From Hymenolepis diminuta (Eukaryota; Platyhelminthes; Cestoda; Cyclophyllidea; Hymenolepididae): DNA of 64,000 nt. Shown here one piece after another: positions 37,484 through 50,400 of the stretch. The notes beneath the pieces are model-generated. The model searched no databases and was not told the DNA's origin. It worked only from the letters and a program-made list of their open reading frames with translations. How positions within the stretch are numbered: position 1 is the stretch's first letter; each line of letters opens with the position of its first letter. A program made the translations under genes and the position numbers. The DNA lies in assembly GCA_900708905.1 (NCBI GenBank), contig CAADRB010000020.1, positions 759,247-823,246 on the forward strand, in the 5' to 3' direction.

Positions 37484-40400
37484 TTGGGGGAAAAGGTTAC
37501 AAAATAATCAATTTCCTTTTTAATATGTGGGGTATTTCTAAGAAGAAAGTTTTGGTTGCATTCCGGTTGGCAAGTACCACGTTGTCGCCATGTTAAACCG
37601 CTTGCAAATTTCCACTGTGATGATTGGTCCATTGTTAATTGTGGAAGAATTTGATTGGCAGCAAGGTCGAGCCTGTATCATCACTTCTATTTTCATGAAT
37701 GCGATTAGATTTTAAAACACTTTAATGAAGGCCCTTCGTCATTAACTTCAAAGAAAGAACTTTAGTACTTAAATTTTGTGATATTTCCTCCAAAACAGAT
37801 GGTAATGCATTAGAACTGTTGAAATTTATTACCTGTGGACCACTTACATTCCTTTTTTCTTGAAGTCTTCGATTAAACTACATTTCAAATGCGCACATTT
37901 TACATTTCGAAAGTTTTCAATATTAGTCAGTTTTTGCCTGATTAAATTATGTGGTGAACCTACTTATTATTGAGCTCGTACATGATTGCTTTCGAAATGG
38001 CAAAAAATTAAACAATTATTTCAGAAAAAAATTTTATCCTTACAAAAATTATCACCATGTACAAATTTGTGCATTGGTTGAATAATTTATATCAATTACT
38101 CGAATTATTTTTTTAAATGATTAGCGATCTACGTCTCCATTATTATATTCTCAACTTTCTCAATCAAACGAAAAATGCGGACATGTTTTGACCGGTTTTA
38201 GAAAAACAACCCGTCTAGAGGTCTTGCGCAAATGTGAGTGTTTAGTCATCTGATGATGCTCCCTACTGTGCATCAGGAGTGACTCAAGTTGAAGCAATCG
38301 CAAGACAAAACCAACAGCTAAGTATCTGGTTTCTTTCCCATATTATCCAATCCCAATTTCGAACAGTCTTCAGTACGAGAAGATGATAAGAAAAGGGAGG
38401 TGAGACATTCATTTTTATTGCCAAAGTCAGTGAAGAGGGAAGAGAGAAATAACCTCTAGAGGTTGGAGATTGAGGTGATGGAGTAGAAATAACAAAAGCT
38501 GTGTTATCCATATCCAAGTTTACAGATAGGGTATATACATAGTTCTAGAGATATCATAGGCAGTTGGAAAGAATTTCGGGCACTGCGAGTCATGTAAAAG
38601 AATAGCAACAACTATTTACAGGTTGTTTAAGCTGCTTAATCTTCAAATATAAATGAATCACTTGAAGTTACAAAATAATTCTGTAAAGAAAGTTTGATAC
38701 AATAGGAAATAAAGGGCTTCCAGGAAACATAAACAAAAATTTAAGAGAACAGAAAATTTTGCGTTAGGAAAAATTCATTAAATTCTATCACCATAAACCG
38801 TTCGGTAAACATTGTTAGTAGCTCAATTCTTCGGAAATCCACGTTGACCCTGTCCCTAAATCCCCTCGTTTTTTAGCTCGACATGTGCACAGTTCTACGT
38901 TTCCAATGGTGAATATAACTCTCTATTTCTAATTGGTGGCCTACAAAATATCTATGAGTAAATTTTCAATGAACCTCCTCCATCACAAACCACCCTCTTT
39001 CACTTGATTCCAGAAAAATGAGAGTAAGTGACTCGTAATCAAGCAAAAAATTTCTTCCATTAAATTAAAAAATTACAACTGCTTTCTAATCAGTTAACAA
39101 TATTACCAATGGCGAAATTGCACATCCAAGCATAAGTGTAGAAGCCCAATGATCGAATAACCTGTGAATCCTGCTCAAAGGAGTGGAAATATTCGATTCG
39201 GCCTACTACTAATATTTCAATTTGGAGTATATGTAATTTATAAATTTAAAGGATTTATTTGTGCAACTGCCTATTTTTTAGATAGGGACATGTCTCCCCT
39301 CTCCCGATATGGGCTAGAAACTTGTGTCAAAATGAGTAGATAGGCTTGTGATATACCTGGGTCAGGCTTGCATTTCGAAATTTATTACTCTTTTATGAGT
39401 GTACATGGTGTAAAGCCTATAACTAGATTTTATTACTATGAGCTATGTTATACCGCATAACGCACGAAAATAAACCGAGATTTTTGTCTCGTTTAAATTT
39501 ATTAATCACCGCCGAAATCGATTTTCTAAATTTCTCATGATTCATTTTAAAAATTAATTTATTGAGAACATGCCTTCCTTCATCGTAGGGAATTTTACAA
39601 CAATTTTACGATGCTTCAATAGGGAAACTAGAAAATAATAAAGAAATATAAAGGAAGGGATCAAGTAGAGTTACAAATGAAAGTCAGGATTTAGGTTTTA
39701 TTTCCACAGGTTCTAATGTCCCAATTTTCAAATTTCGGCCTTTGTCTCCATATTTTTTATGTGAATTCATTTTTGCGACGTCCAGTGCTTACTGATCAGT
39801 AAATCAACTGGAGTGATTTTTGGACCACTTAAGATATCAATTTTCTTATAACAGCCAGGATACAGGTTGAACGATAAGGGTTAGCATAGCAGAACTTACT
39901 TATTTTCAGTTTAATAAAATAGTCAATGGACTTTAATTTATAACTGAACCAAATGAAAAGGCCGCTGCATATTGCAAGAGTTGCTAAATTTGCTCAGAAC
40001 CAACCCGAAAAGAGCAAAAATTTGCTACTCAAACGACGGTAATTTATAAAGGAAATAAGTGAACGTAAATCTGACCGATAAGGGCATCATTAACAAGATT
40101 GTATTATTTTGAATGAGAGAATTAAACCAATGATCAAACTGAGGGTTATTGATATTTGAATATTGTGAAACTCATTCTGGTGTTTGGAAATTATTTTAGT
40201 TTATACTTTCGGTTTTAGCGTTCTAAAATCAAGTGAAAACAAATCTGAGAGGGTCAGCTGTTGCATTTTTAAGTTTCAGGTGCATTTAGAAAGCCGAATT
40301 AATGAAATATCTTTCAAAATGTTCACTTATCATGCATGGGAATTAAGTTTTTACAAATTCTTCTATTCAAATTCTGAACTTAGTAATAGCACGTAATGAC

Positions 40401-42644
40401 CTTAATTGTAGGCTTTACTCCAAAATAAATACAAAGAAAGTTTTAAATAATTAACAAAAAATTGTGGGTGTGCTTTTTTAGGCAAAAATATTTATCATTA
40501 TCTGGCAAAAATATGCAAAGATTTGATTAGAATCTAGAGCTGAACACTTAATTAAATGTTTATTTCATATAAAATGCCAATATAAACAAGGGTCACAGCT
40601 TTCAGTCTAATACGTTGGAGCAGAGAAGAAAATTTAATTGAGGAAGCTCCTCTTTAAACTAGGATTTCTCTGTACCACAAGTTGCGTTTAGAGCCTCTTT
40701 GTCCAAAAAAGATTCGCTTCTTGATACTATGAGGCACTCCTATTAGGGGAAGAAGTATAAATCCAGAATACCAGAAACCTAGTCTCATTAGTCTTCTCCC
40801 TTAGAGCTTTGCATCTGCTTATTCCACTGGTACGATTTATACTATTTTCATACAACGTGCAAGTCTAATTACATTTTAAAATAAACCAAATATAATAAAT
40901 CGAAATTTCTTTCAAGTTAATTTTTGTTTCTATTTAATTATCTGACTGATAATTGGTGGCTACGATTGGTAATTGTGGCTTTTCGCATTGGGAAGAAACC
41001 ACCTGCTCAAGCTATTTACATCTGGCAAGAGTTCCAGGAAAATCCTATTCTGGCAATGGCAAGTAAATATTTTAAATGAAATTCTTAGAGATAGAGCCAA
41101 AATAAATGCTATTAAAATTTTACACTATTTTAGCAAATTTAATTATTAATTATTTTGGATAACCACTGTAAATATAACTTGCTTGTTTTGATTAGTAAGT
41201 TCTCTACCAAGTTTACATGAAGGGTACTCATTTTGAGTGAAATCTAGTGAGCTGGACTTTGTTAAAAAATCCGTCCGCGTTTATTATTTACCCTTTCATG
41301 AGTATAAGTAGATACGAATGAGTCCAAATAAAATGATCAAACATTCAATTAATTCAACTTGCCAATGATAACTGAATATCATAGACACTAACTTACTCAG
41401 AAACGGGTTGATAAAATCTTTAAAATAGAACTAAGAAAAAGCACTTGGAATTCCATAGATCTCTCAATTTAAGACTATTGACACCAAAACATTACTACAT
41501 ACTAATATGCAATCCAACATGGCATCCTTTCATTGGCTATTTAACAATTTTCCATGTTCAGATAATGTTTCATGATTAAAACAAGCGAAAACATATTTTG
41601 CTGCCATGGTAATAATATTTGAGTATTGCCGGATAACATCAATCTTTCGACCTGTATCCTCAAATAATTGACGAAAAAGCTTTGTCTATGTATTTCACTC
41701 ATCAAAACGGTAATCGTTATATCCAAGAATTGTAACTTAATACATATGTAGACATAAGCAAAAATGTGGTCGTCACATGATGACTCATATGTCTGCTCAG
41801 TCTAAACTGCTAAAGAGGGACTCATAAAGGAGGAACAAGCTAACTGTCTCTCTAACCGTATTTTATTAGGCCTTTTTATCCAATTCCAATTTTAACATAC
41901 GAAATTTAGTAGTGTAACCCAAATCTCCCTCTACAACTCACTCTTTCCCCTCTCACATCAGCCCTCGTTCATCTGATTTAGAAAAGGTGGTTGCGTGCTG
42001 TTAGTTGGTTTTATATATCAGAAGGTTTTAAATTGTAAACATAACGAATTCTAACTCAATCAGATTATTGAAGTTGCTTTAGCTGGGATTGACGTTAGCC
42101 TAGACTTTTAATGATAAAATAAATCATTGATGCTGAAATGCTAGGGATGAGAGTTTGCTATTGGCAAAACACCCCAATACCCTTTTCTGCTCAAAAGATA
42201 ATTAGATAGCAAAATTGTCCAACCAAAGATCTTTAAAAAAAGCTTCAATACAAATAATAACAGAGTTGGTATTACTTTAAACCCACATACTTAAGGCAGA
42301 AGTAGGAAGTACATTTGTTTTACCCAAATCAAGTTTAAGCCGATATTTTAAACTAATATACGAGAAGAAATTCGTTAAATTAGATTATACTAAAAGTTAC
42401 AGTAAGAAAAGAATAAAATTAAGTTTGAGTAACAGGATAAGTAAATTTGAATTTGGTGTAATGTTACATAAAATGGGATATTTTTGTTTAAAAGAAATTA
42501 AAGTAGCCATTTTACATGTTAATTAATTATATCATTAACAATCACGATTCTACATAATTGTCAAAATGAATTAAAATTGTCGGTCGATGTTAAGCATAAT
42601 TCGGAGGAAATGCATGAAATTTGCTTATTCACGGGGAATCATGA
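37484..42644. other. 5' flank of mGluR
   Basis: No second gene and no firm promoter element was found. A repeat-like patch lies at about 38230-38530. Noncoding 5' UTR exons cannot be excluded. Confidence 0.6.
41785..42110 (+). repeat. Dispersed repeat family A, copy 1
   Basis: Blocks GACTCATAAAGGAGGAACAAGC, TTATTAGGCCTTTTTATC, CTCTTTCCCCTC, CGTTCATCTGATT and AATCAGATTATTGAAG occur in the same order as at 50090-50400. The start (CTGCTCAGTCTA) also matches 14670. Confidence 0.5.
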
Positions 42645-42676
42645 TTGTTTTGGGAGGCTTATAAGACTATAATAAG

Positions 42677-43018
42677 TTGTGCGCAGCAACAATTAAATTC
42701 CCTGACACTTTTTACAATGTCGAACCCAAAAGTTTCTCAAATCTCTCAACAGTCAGTCGATTTTTGCTATGGTTCATTACGTTCAGCAGTCTTTGTACAG
42801 AAATCAAAGCTCTTTCAACAAAATTTGAAGGTTCAAAATATGTTGATACTTCAATTACACCAATGTTCTTTGTTCCTTCAACTTACTCTATTAGGCATTC
42901 TGCATCTGTTGGCATTCTTGATCCTCCAGCTGCTGAAGATGGCACTACACATGTTCTTGAATTCATTCGTGATCTCATATCAGGCAAATTCTTTGAATCA
43001 TGGTTCAATAAACATTAG
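42677..43018 (+). other. Unidentified 113-codon open frame beside the Gypsy remnant
   Basis: A plus-strand frame stays open for 113 codons directly before the gag-like region and includes the segment GILDPPAAEDGTTHVLEF. It could be the 5' part of the same element or a different repeat. I do not recognise it, and a neighbouring frame from 42645 is open over the same bases, so coding status is unclear. Confidence 0.2.
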
Positions 43019-43048
43019 TATGTGTTCAGGGCGAATCTTGGCAAACGT

Positions 43049-44190
43049 TGTGAGAAAACAAACGTTTTTTGCCTCGTCAGGAAGTTTGATCCTGTTGAAT
43101 GCGAGCCTTACTCGAAATTCGTCCTGTCTAAGAAGTTAAATGAACTCATTTTCTCAGAAATTGCGTAGGTCATGGAGAAGATTTTGGGCAGAACTTCCCC
43201 CTTTTCAACGACCGCTTTAACTACCACAAACTTGTGATCAGGTGTGATGAGGATCTATATGACTTTGCACATGTTATGAGCTTTCATTATAACAGAGATA
43301 TTTTCAGCACTTTATCAGAAGAACAGTTCAGGTGTCTATTTTCACATCTGGATTTCAAACAAAGCCTTGGTTACCAATAAAAATTCGTCCGTTGAAACTA
43401 ATGGAGGAGAGCCCCAATGTGAAGCTGCAAGAGCTGGTCAGAGGAGGAGTTAAGATGGCGAGTCTCACGCCTGATTCAGCTCTCATTGATTTTGACGCCA
43501 TATCTGCATCTATACCGCAATCAGGACAATTTGCGGCACAGTCGAATCCTTCTGCGGGACGGAACATGCCTTCATCTTGTCCATGTTGCCGGGGTTAGCA
43601 TTTCCCACAGCAATGTCCTTTCAATTAGTATCAATGTAACGGTGTCAAAAGTCCGGACACAAAGAAGACTCCTGCCCATAAGCCTCCCCACTACTCTCGA
43701 AGCGTTCACCAACAATATGCCCAAGACTGGTCAAGGACAAAATCAGTAAACTTTCCATAACTCCAGTCGTCAATATAAGCTCAAAATATATATCCCAGAT
43801 CAAACTGTCTGTTGGCCACCTTCTCCATCAACAACAAGTGAAGCCGGAAATGTGTGAATCCTCAGGTCAACAGGAATCATGTTCGTCTAGAACTATCAGC
43901 TCCGCATGTAAACATAATCTCTAGGAAGCTATGGAAGGCATTGGGTCATCCAAAACGTGAACCAGTCCCCTTACTTGCAATCAGCGCTTGATCTGTCAAA
44001 CTGACGGGGAAGATAAGCTGTAACGTGAACTACCGGAGTATTAGTATCACAAAAACAGCTTATGTAACAGGTTGTCAACTTCATCTGCTTGGTATCGGCT
44101 GACTCGATCACCTTGGCTTCTTGGATCTGCCCCATAAATGCCATCTGTAATTGTGTACCTTCCGCTACATCCACCACTTCACTCACAGCA
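43049..44190 (+). pseudogene. Degenerate Ty3/Gypsy LTR-retrotransposon gag and protease region
   Basis: Plus-strand translation, shifting frame, shows gag-like VMEKILGRTSPFFNDRF, then EEQFRCLFSHLDF, then EESPNVKLQELVRGG, in the order seen in invertebrate Gypsy gag. A knuckle of pattern C-x2-C-x3-H-x4-C follows at 43578-43616, interrupted by TAG at 43596-43598. A protease-like stretch comes next: VNIISRKLWKALGHPKR at about 43908, then GCQLHLLGIG, stop, LDHLGFLDLP (about 44073-44132), matching the LNLLGxDWxxxLGL motif of Gypsy elements. The catalytic D-T-G position reads E-L-S at 43890-43898 and the usual Trp codon is TGA at 44100-44102. No reverse transcriptase was found, so the copy is truncated and dead. 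Confidence 0.75.
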
Positions 44191-44925
44191 GAGATGATGA
44201 TCCAGTGTTTCCCCGAGGCATTTCGAGAAGGTCATGGTCTATGAAATTATATTAAAGTAATATTATAACTAATATCGAATGCTCAACCAGTTTTCAACCC
44301 TAAGCGGCCAGTTGCATGATCAGCCTTGGCAATTTTGAACGAAGTACTTAAACGTCGGGAACAAAGAGGTGTTGTTGGGAAAACAATTGAGACTGTCCGG
44401 TAGTGCACTATCTATTCTACCAGTCTAGATACCTCATTGGAACCAAATTGTTACCCACCACCAGTTCCTGATGACATCTTCTCCATCTCCACATTTCTGA
44501 CTGAGTTAAGTCTGCAGTTGTTCATGTGCCCTCGATTACGTTGTCTCTTTTATTACAGCAAAGACCAGAGAGTTGAAATTGTCAGATGTAGGGAAACATG
44601 TCAGAGATCATTCAACTTCACTCAAGGCAAACTCTCCGATATATTATTTATGTTCATTATCATATGGATGTATAGAGTGAACCGTGTATGGGCATCAGCC
44701 TGTAAGAGGAAATGGTTGAAAACTACATATATTTTAATGTCGAGTTCATTTCACCACTATTGGTCATTAAACGGCTTAACTAGTATCAAAATTTCGATAG
44801 AAAAATTCCTGGTTTTAGATGTTGCCTTAAGGAGGGTAATGTTTAAAATACTAGATTTAGAAAAGTAGAAGCTTTCTTAGGTTTCTTATTCATGTTTTAT
44901 TCATTTTAAAATATTCGTATATTGT

Positions 44926-45245
44926 TTACTTTGGTTTAGTTTGTTTTGAGATTTATTAAGGATAGTTTGAATTTGAACATTTTCAAATTAAGAATCGCAA
45001 TGGATGTTGGCTTTCCAATCTCACGTCTTGCCTGGAACCATTTTCGTAATCACATATTGTGATATCAAATCATGTACATTAGTAAGCATAAGAAAGAACG
45101 CCACTGAAACTGTAAGAATGTATAATAAAAAGTTTTCCTTCTGATCTAATGATCTACTTGGCAATTACTATCATTACAACTGCTCAGTTTAAAATTTTTA
45201 TCTTGTCATATACTACTTCAAATGTATCTTTAGAATAGCGGGTCA
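44926..45245 (-). repeat. 320-bp perfect inverted repeat, arm 2 (upstream flank)
   Basis: This is the partner of 8183-8502 in opposite orientation, with 36,423 bp between the arms. The diverged extension is 45246-45269. The arms enclose receptor exons 1-7 and all sequence immediately 5' of the gene. Confidence 0.95.
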
Positions 45246-45269
45246 GGTCTCCCGTAGAAAAACAGATTT

Positions 45270-47048
45270 AGCTTGTTGGAATTAAGGTAACAGCTAACAC
45301 CAGTTCTAGAGCAGAAGACCAAGAACTGTTTAGGTCAAAATGTATTGATCAAGCCACAATGCGGATTGAAGCGGGTAGGAGAGAGATAAGGAACAAAGGT
45401 GATGAGAGCGCAGCGTAGGAGCAGGCGCATGACAAGCATGTGTCTGTCCGTGTTTCTCAGTGGAAATGCAGACAGTTTATATGAGTCACTTGGTCAAGGT
45501 CGCGTGGGGGGATGGAGGGTATGAATACAGATTTATTTTCAAATGAAACGGATCAGTTATAGAAAAAGGGGAATTGATAAACTTGTCCAAATATGACAGA
45601 TAGAGATTAGAGTCATAAGGACATAAAGGTGTTACTTCATGGGGAAGAAACCGAAGTATCTTCATAGGGTAAACAAATAAAAAGTTGTTTTGGGAATGCA
45701 TATAGGACCATCCATTAAGTCCCCGATTTTCAGTTCATCTAGATAGATATCTCATCAAAAATATCTTGAAACGGAAGAATGTCTTCTGATCGGTATCTCT
45801 TACAAAACGGTGGTAATAACTACAATTTTTATATTAATTAAAACCAGTTAGTAATTGACACAATCCCACAAAATCCTTAAGCAATCTTTTATTTCTGCCG
45901 AAACCCTTATTGGCCGAAAACCCAGGACGGTCCACAATACTTTACTGCATGCGCCGAGAAGACTCTTGCAACTGGCATAGGGGTTTACGTTTGTGATCTT
46001 TGACATTGTGACTTATGGGCAGAATGCTCTGTCAAAGCTCGCTGAGGTAGCGTGCTCTATGAAATGGATGTCGATAAACAAATTTGGATGCACAATCGAA
46101 CCGTCGTCGTCCTCGGTACGCAGAAAAATCATCGAAAATGAGAACGTGTTCCCTGGATATCATCAGGGATGGTTCTGCTCCATCTCCTGCTCCCCCTGAA
46201 AATAATAGAACCTCGGAAATCCGATTTAACAATTGCCAAATCCTTTCTTCCAAATGATTCCAGACGGATGTATCATTCAGAATTTATGAGGAAAAAAAGA
46301 AAGTTCGGTAAAAGCTTACATTTTTATTAATTTCATTATTTGTTCAAATTTTAAATAATTTTTAAATGCAGTAAAATTGTTTCTTCATTTAATTCAGGCT
46401 ATTTGTGGCTATTTGGGAGTGGAATCAGATCATAACGCAGATAAAGTGTTTAAATTTATTAGTAAATGATGATAAAATATTTAATAATTTTTTGACATTT
46501 GCAATTGGCTTCCAAAACCTCGTAGACAAAGTAAGAAGCTCATTCTAATATATTTTTCATTGTGAAAATGAAAAATGCACAAGTGGTCATCATTAAATGT
46601 TTTCATTATTTAAATTTCACCGCCAATCCTAATTGTAAATAAATTTAATCGTATAATTCTCTGTTGAAATCTATTATTACTTATCATTCTATTAGTAACT
46701 TAGTTATAAGAATAAAAGAATGAATCTGATGCTGTTTATCAACCCCTTAAATGATTGGATTTGTCGATACGTTTTAAATACCAGACCTTAAAAGTAAAAA
46801 GCGTGCTCGGTCAAAGTTTGTATGAGTGTCTCAATGTTTAGATTTTATTTTCTCTTTCAAATCGGTTCCCTTTTTTAACCCATATTGGACTATTTAATTA
46901 TTCTCAGCATTTAGATGTCTTCTCGTTATGCACTGACATAGATAAATAACAATTGGGAGCCATTTAACAAATTGCAGTGATCTAAGTCAGTGATTTATAA
47001 CCTACTTAACTTCATACTGTCCAGCACCATTATTCCGTGGTAGCATAG
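45270..47048. other. Non-coding or repeat-derived stretch
   Basis: Less A+T-rich patches at 45350-45500 and 45900-46260 look repeat-derived. The second has overlapping open frames of about 70 codons on both strands that match nothing I know. Confidence 0.5.
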
Positions 47049-47198
47049 GTGCGCAGTAACTGTCCTATGTCCACTATTGGCCATTTTTAATAGCACATTC
47101 ACCATATTGGCCTCCTATTTCCTTTTATCGAATTAAGTGTGCAGTTACTTTCCCATGCTCATTATTGGTCAATTTATGGACATATTCACTTGTTGGCC
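47049..47198 (+). repeat. Two diverged tandem copies in an LTR-like segment
   Basis: Copy 1 (47049-47112) begins GTGCGCAGTAACTGTCC and ends ATATTGGCC. Copy 2 (47137-47198) begins GTGTGCAGTTACTTTCC and ends TTGTTGGCC, a period of about 88 bp. A TATATAAA box follows at 47221-47228. Direct subrepeats ahead of a TATA box are typical of the U3 part of a solo LTR. Neither terminus nor a target-site duplication was located. Confidence 0.45.
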
Positions 47199-47220
47199 AC
47201 GGTGACTTTATTCCATTCCT

Positions 47221-47228
47221 TATATAAA
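47221..47228 (+). promoter_or_regulatory. TATA-like box in putative solo LTR
   Basis: TATATAAA follows the two tandem subrepeats by about 20 bp and is followed by a less A+T-rich stretch. It is interpreted as an LTR promoter, by position only. Confidence 0.25.
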
Positions 47229-50089
47229 GAACTGCATGACGTGTATGAACGTCCGTTTGTGAAGTCCCATTAATGCATCCTAATTGTGACATCCCCCTAT
47301 ATCCACCCCAACTAATAGTACCTGCTTCTTTTATTCAATACACACTGTGTTATTTAATTCTTAGGATCTCTTCCTATTCTCTTCGTATCGTGTTATCCCT
47401 CTGCTATAAATATTATTAAAGTTTTCGGCGGATAAAACACAAAAAATCTAATCGGCCTTCAGTTCAACGCAAAATATTACATGAGGCATCATGATCATTT
47501 CAATCTCTGGTATAAATTCCACTTTTGAAACAAACCACCTTCTGTAAAGCAAACTCTTAAATAAATAAACAGTAATTTGTGTTTCGGCTCATCTGATATG
47601 ATCGCATAGCAAACATACCTAAAAAATACATAACTTCATCGATGAAGAATTTAAATGCAATCAATCATTCGGTCAAGTTTTGGCAAGTAAATGGTTTAAC
47701 AGTGGTCTGAACGCAAGAATAAAATTTCAGTAATCAGTAGTCCATAAGATGATGTGTGGGATACAAATAAGGGATCTATTTTTGGGAAGACCTTTAAATT
47801 TCACCATTCAGATAAAGAATACGTATAAAATTTATCCTAATGCATAGACAGAGAAGATTTGTGAGTGAATTCCAGTTCTTAGCTCGTGTTATGGATTATA
47901 CTAACAGCCGGAATTATTTGGTCCATATATGCTCAGCGATACAAACTTCTTTAAGAAGATTCAATATCACAAATGAGAAGTAGGTATGTTTAAGAAAATA
48001 ACAAAATGAATGAAAAAAACTTTGTTTTAAATTACAAATGTTGTTGATAAATGAAGATGAAATATTTGGCACTAAACAAGCTGAAGGGGCTATTAGCCTA
48101 TTTAAGTCATGTCCGTTATATTTTTAATTAAATAAATAAATAAAATTTAATGGGTTCTGTTAAATTTAACTTACGTCTAGTCTGTGAATTTGACTCGAGT
48201 TTACCAGGAAATCTTGGCGCAATTTGCCTAAAAAGGAGATGGAAAAATGAAAACAAGCATATTTTGTCTTCCAAAATGCACCAAGGAGGTATGATAATCC
48301 CAGATCAAAGCAGAAGCGTGACAATGAACCTTCGAGATTGAACAGAGCCAAGCCGAATAAACGGCAACCTATTGTTTAAACAAAAAATGAATAGGATATT
48401 TAAGTAAAAAATAACCAAATTGAAATTAATTAATACTGAGTAAAAGTCCACAGCACTGCTAATACAGAATTTGACTAAATTTTTAATTTTGTCATTTCAA
48501 AATCATTTGTGTTTTACAAGTAGTAACAATACCTACTGCGTCATCAGTTGGAATAGCATTAATTTTAAGAAAAAAATAACAAAAACACATTCTGAAGAAA
48601 GAAAGAAGACGAACCTATTATAAATCAGGAAATAAATGTTATTTTGTATCAATCAATTTTATTAAATTTAAGATGCTTAAATATCCTTCTACTGATTAAA
48701 AGATATTTATTATTAAATAATAGAAATTATTTCCATTTTGCGTAAGAATAATTAGCGCTACATTATACAAAAAATAAATATGAGCGATTGTTTATAAGTT
48801 CTTTAATTAAGTAAGTTTCTGAATTAGTTATTGTGTTTATATAACGTATTACTTGATCAAGAGCTTGTTTCTTTGAAGATCAATGAGTTATTTACTTGGA
48901 TCAATTAATTGCCTTTTATGAAATATTTCAAATCGAGCTCAATAACAATTTGCTTGATTCAAACAAGTACCTGTTTTTAAGATCGAGGTGTTCACGATAT
49001 CGAGTGAATAACATCCTTTAATAAATTATGTACATGTGGCACAGATATCACAAGTTCAGTGCCCATCGGTGTACATTCAGTGATGTGTGTGATCGACAGC
49101 TGTGATTACTTCTGGTCAGCAGGAGAAGTGGTAGAATGTGAGTTTCTCGTAAGAGCGACCATTAAATGACCACCATCTACCCAAGTCCATTGCAAACTGC
49201 CTATTGCTGTTTATTACTAAACAATATTCATCAAAATCAAGTATTCAAAACTGAAGTGACTTGATTCTTATCTACATTTTCTGTTTGCGTGATATGCTGA
49301 TCGAATTTTACTTTCTTATTCCAGTTTTCATATTGTATCGTATGTACCTCGTATTAACTGGTTGTGTTCACTGAATAAATAATCATACAGATTTCCATTT
49401 CTACCAATACTTTTCCCCAAAAATTCATTTACAGCTGAGATATTAAAAAAATAATGTGAGCACAGTAATATGTTATGTTCCTCAAAGTATAAAATATTTA
49501 CATATTGTATAAATTTACGATTAAATGGTCCAGTACTGATAAAATGTAACTTTTTGTTTTAAATTGCGAAACAGATGAAAACGTGTGGTTTTTTTCTTGA
49601 TTTATTACTAAACTGACTGAACCTAGTTCACAAAAAATGATTTCATATTTCATTCTTTTTCCTTCTAAGAATTTCTTATGAGATATAAATAAAAATTTTC
49701 ACACCGCTTACAAAAAATGCACACTTGAAGTAGCTCATTTAACATTAAATGAATATTCTAGAAACGATTGCAACTCTACTTGTTAAAATAATCAACTTAG
49801 AAGTACCTGCGATCTCCGCTATGTCAAAAAGTGTTATTACTATTCTCAACAACCCACTTTATCCATTATAAGATGCCGATAAACCAAAGTGGCATGGCCA
49901 ACCACAGAATTAAAACAACCAGTCAAAATGCATTGAATATCGTTGATCTAATAATACACATGCGCCTGAGAGTCAAATCATGAACATTACACTTCGTTTC
50001 ATATGAGAATTTAGACAGCTATTTCAAGAATTAAGTTATGTTAGGCAGTCTCCTGTAGCCGCCACATGATGGCAATAGGTCTAAATGGC

Positions 50090-50400
50090 CGCAGAGTGGC
50101 TCATAAAGGAGGAAAAGCAGACAACCTCCTTTGCTTACTTTATTGAGCCTTTACACGCAATTCTATTGCCGTGTATGTAGTTAAGACTGGTAAACACCTC
50201 TCTTTCCTCCTTCCTTTCTCTGCTATCGTAGACTAAACAACCGGTGAACTCAACTCTAGTTCTTCTGAATTGGAAAGGTTGTATCCTCCTTCTAATCTTC
50301 AAGATTACTAAATTATAAAAAGGGATATCTCAGTCAGATTATAAAGGCACCTTTACTTGGGATCAGCGTAACTTGTATCTTCTCCCAATTCTTAGCTTAT
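50090..50400 (+). repeat. Dispersed repeat family A, copy 2
   Basis: GGCTCATAAAGGAGGAAAAGC, TTATTGAGCCTTTACACG, CTCTCTTTCC, AGTTCTTCTGAATTGGAAAGG and CAGTCAGATTATAAAGG align in order with 41785-42110, including the GGGAT..AGCGT/GACGT end. It is probably a non-autonomous element. Confidence 0.5.

Noticed and set aside
45993..46253. Opposing open frames of about 70 codons (one includes ENENVFPGYHQGWFCSISC).
   Set aside because: No known family, no splice context, and both strands open equally; likely repeat-derived.
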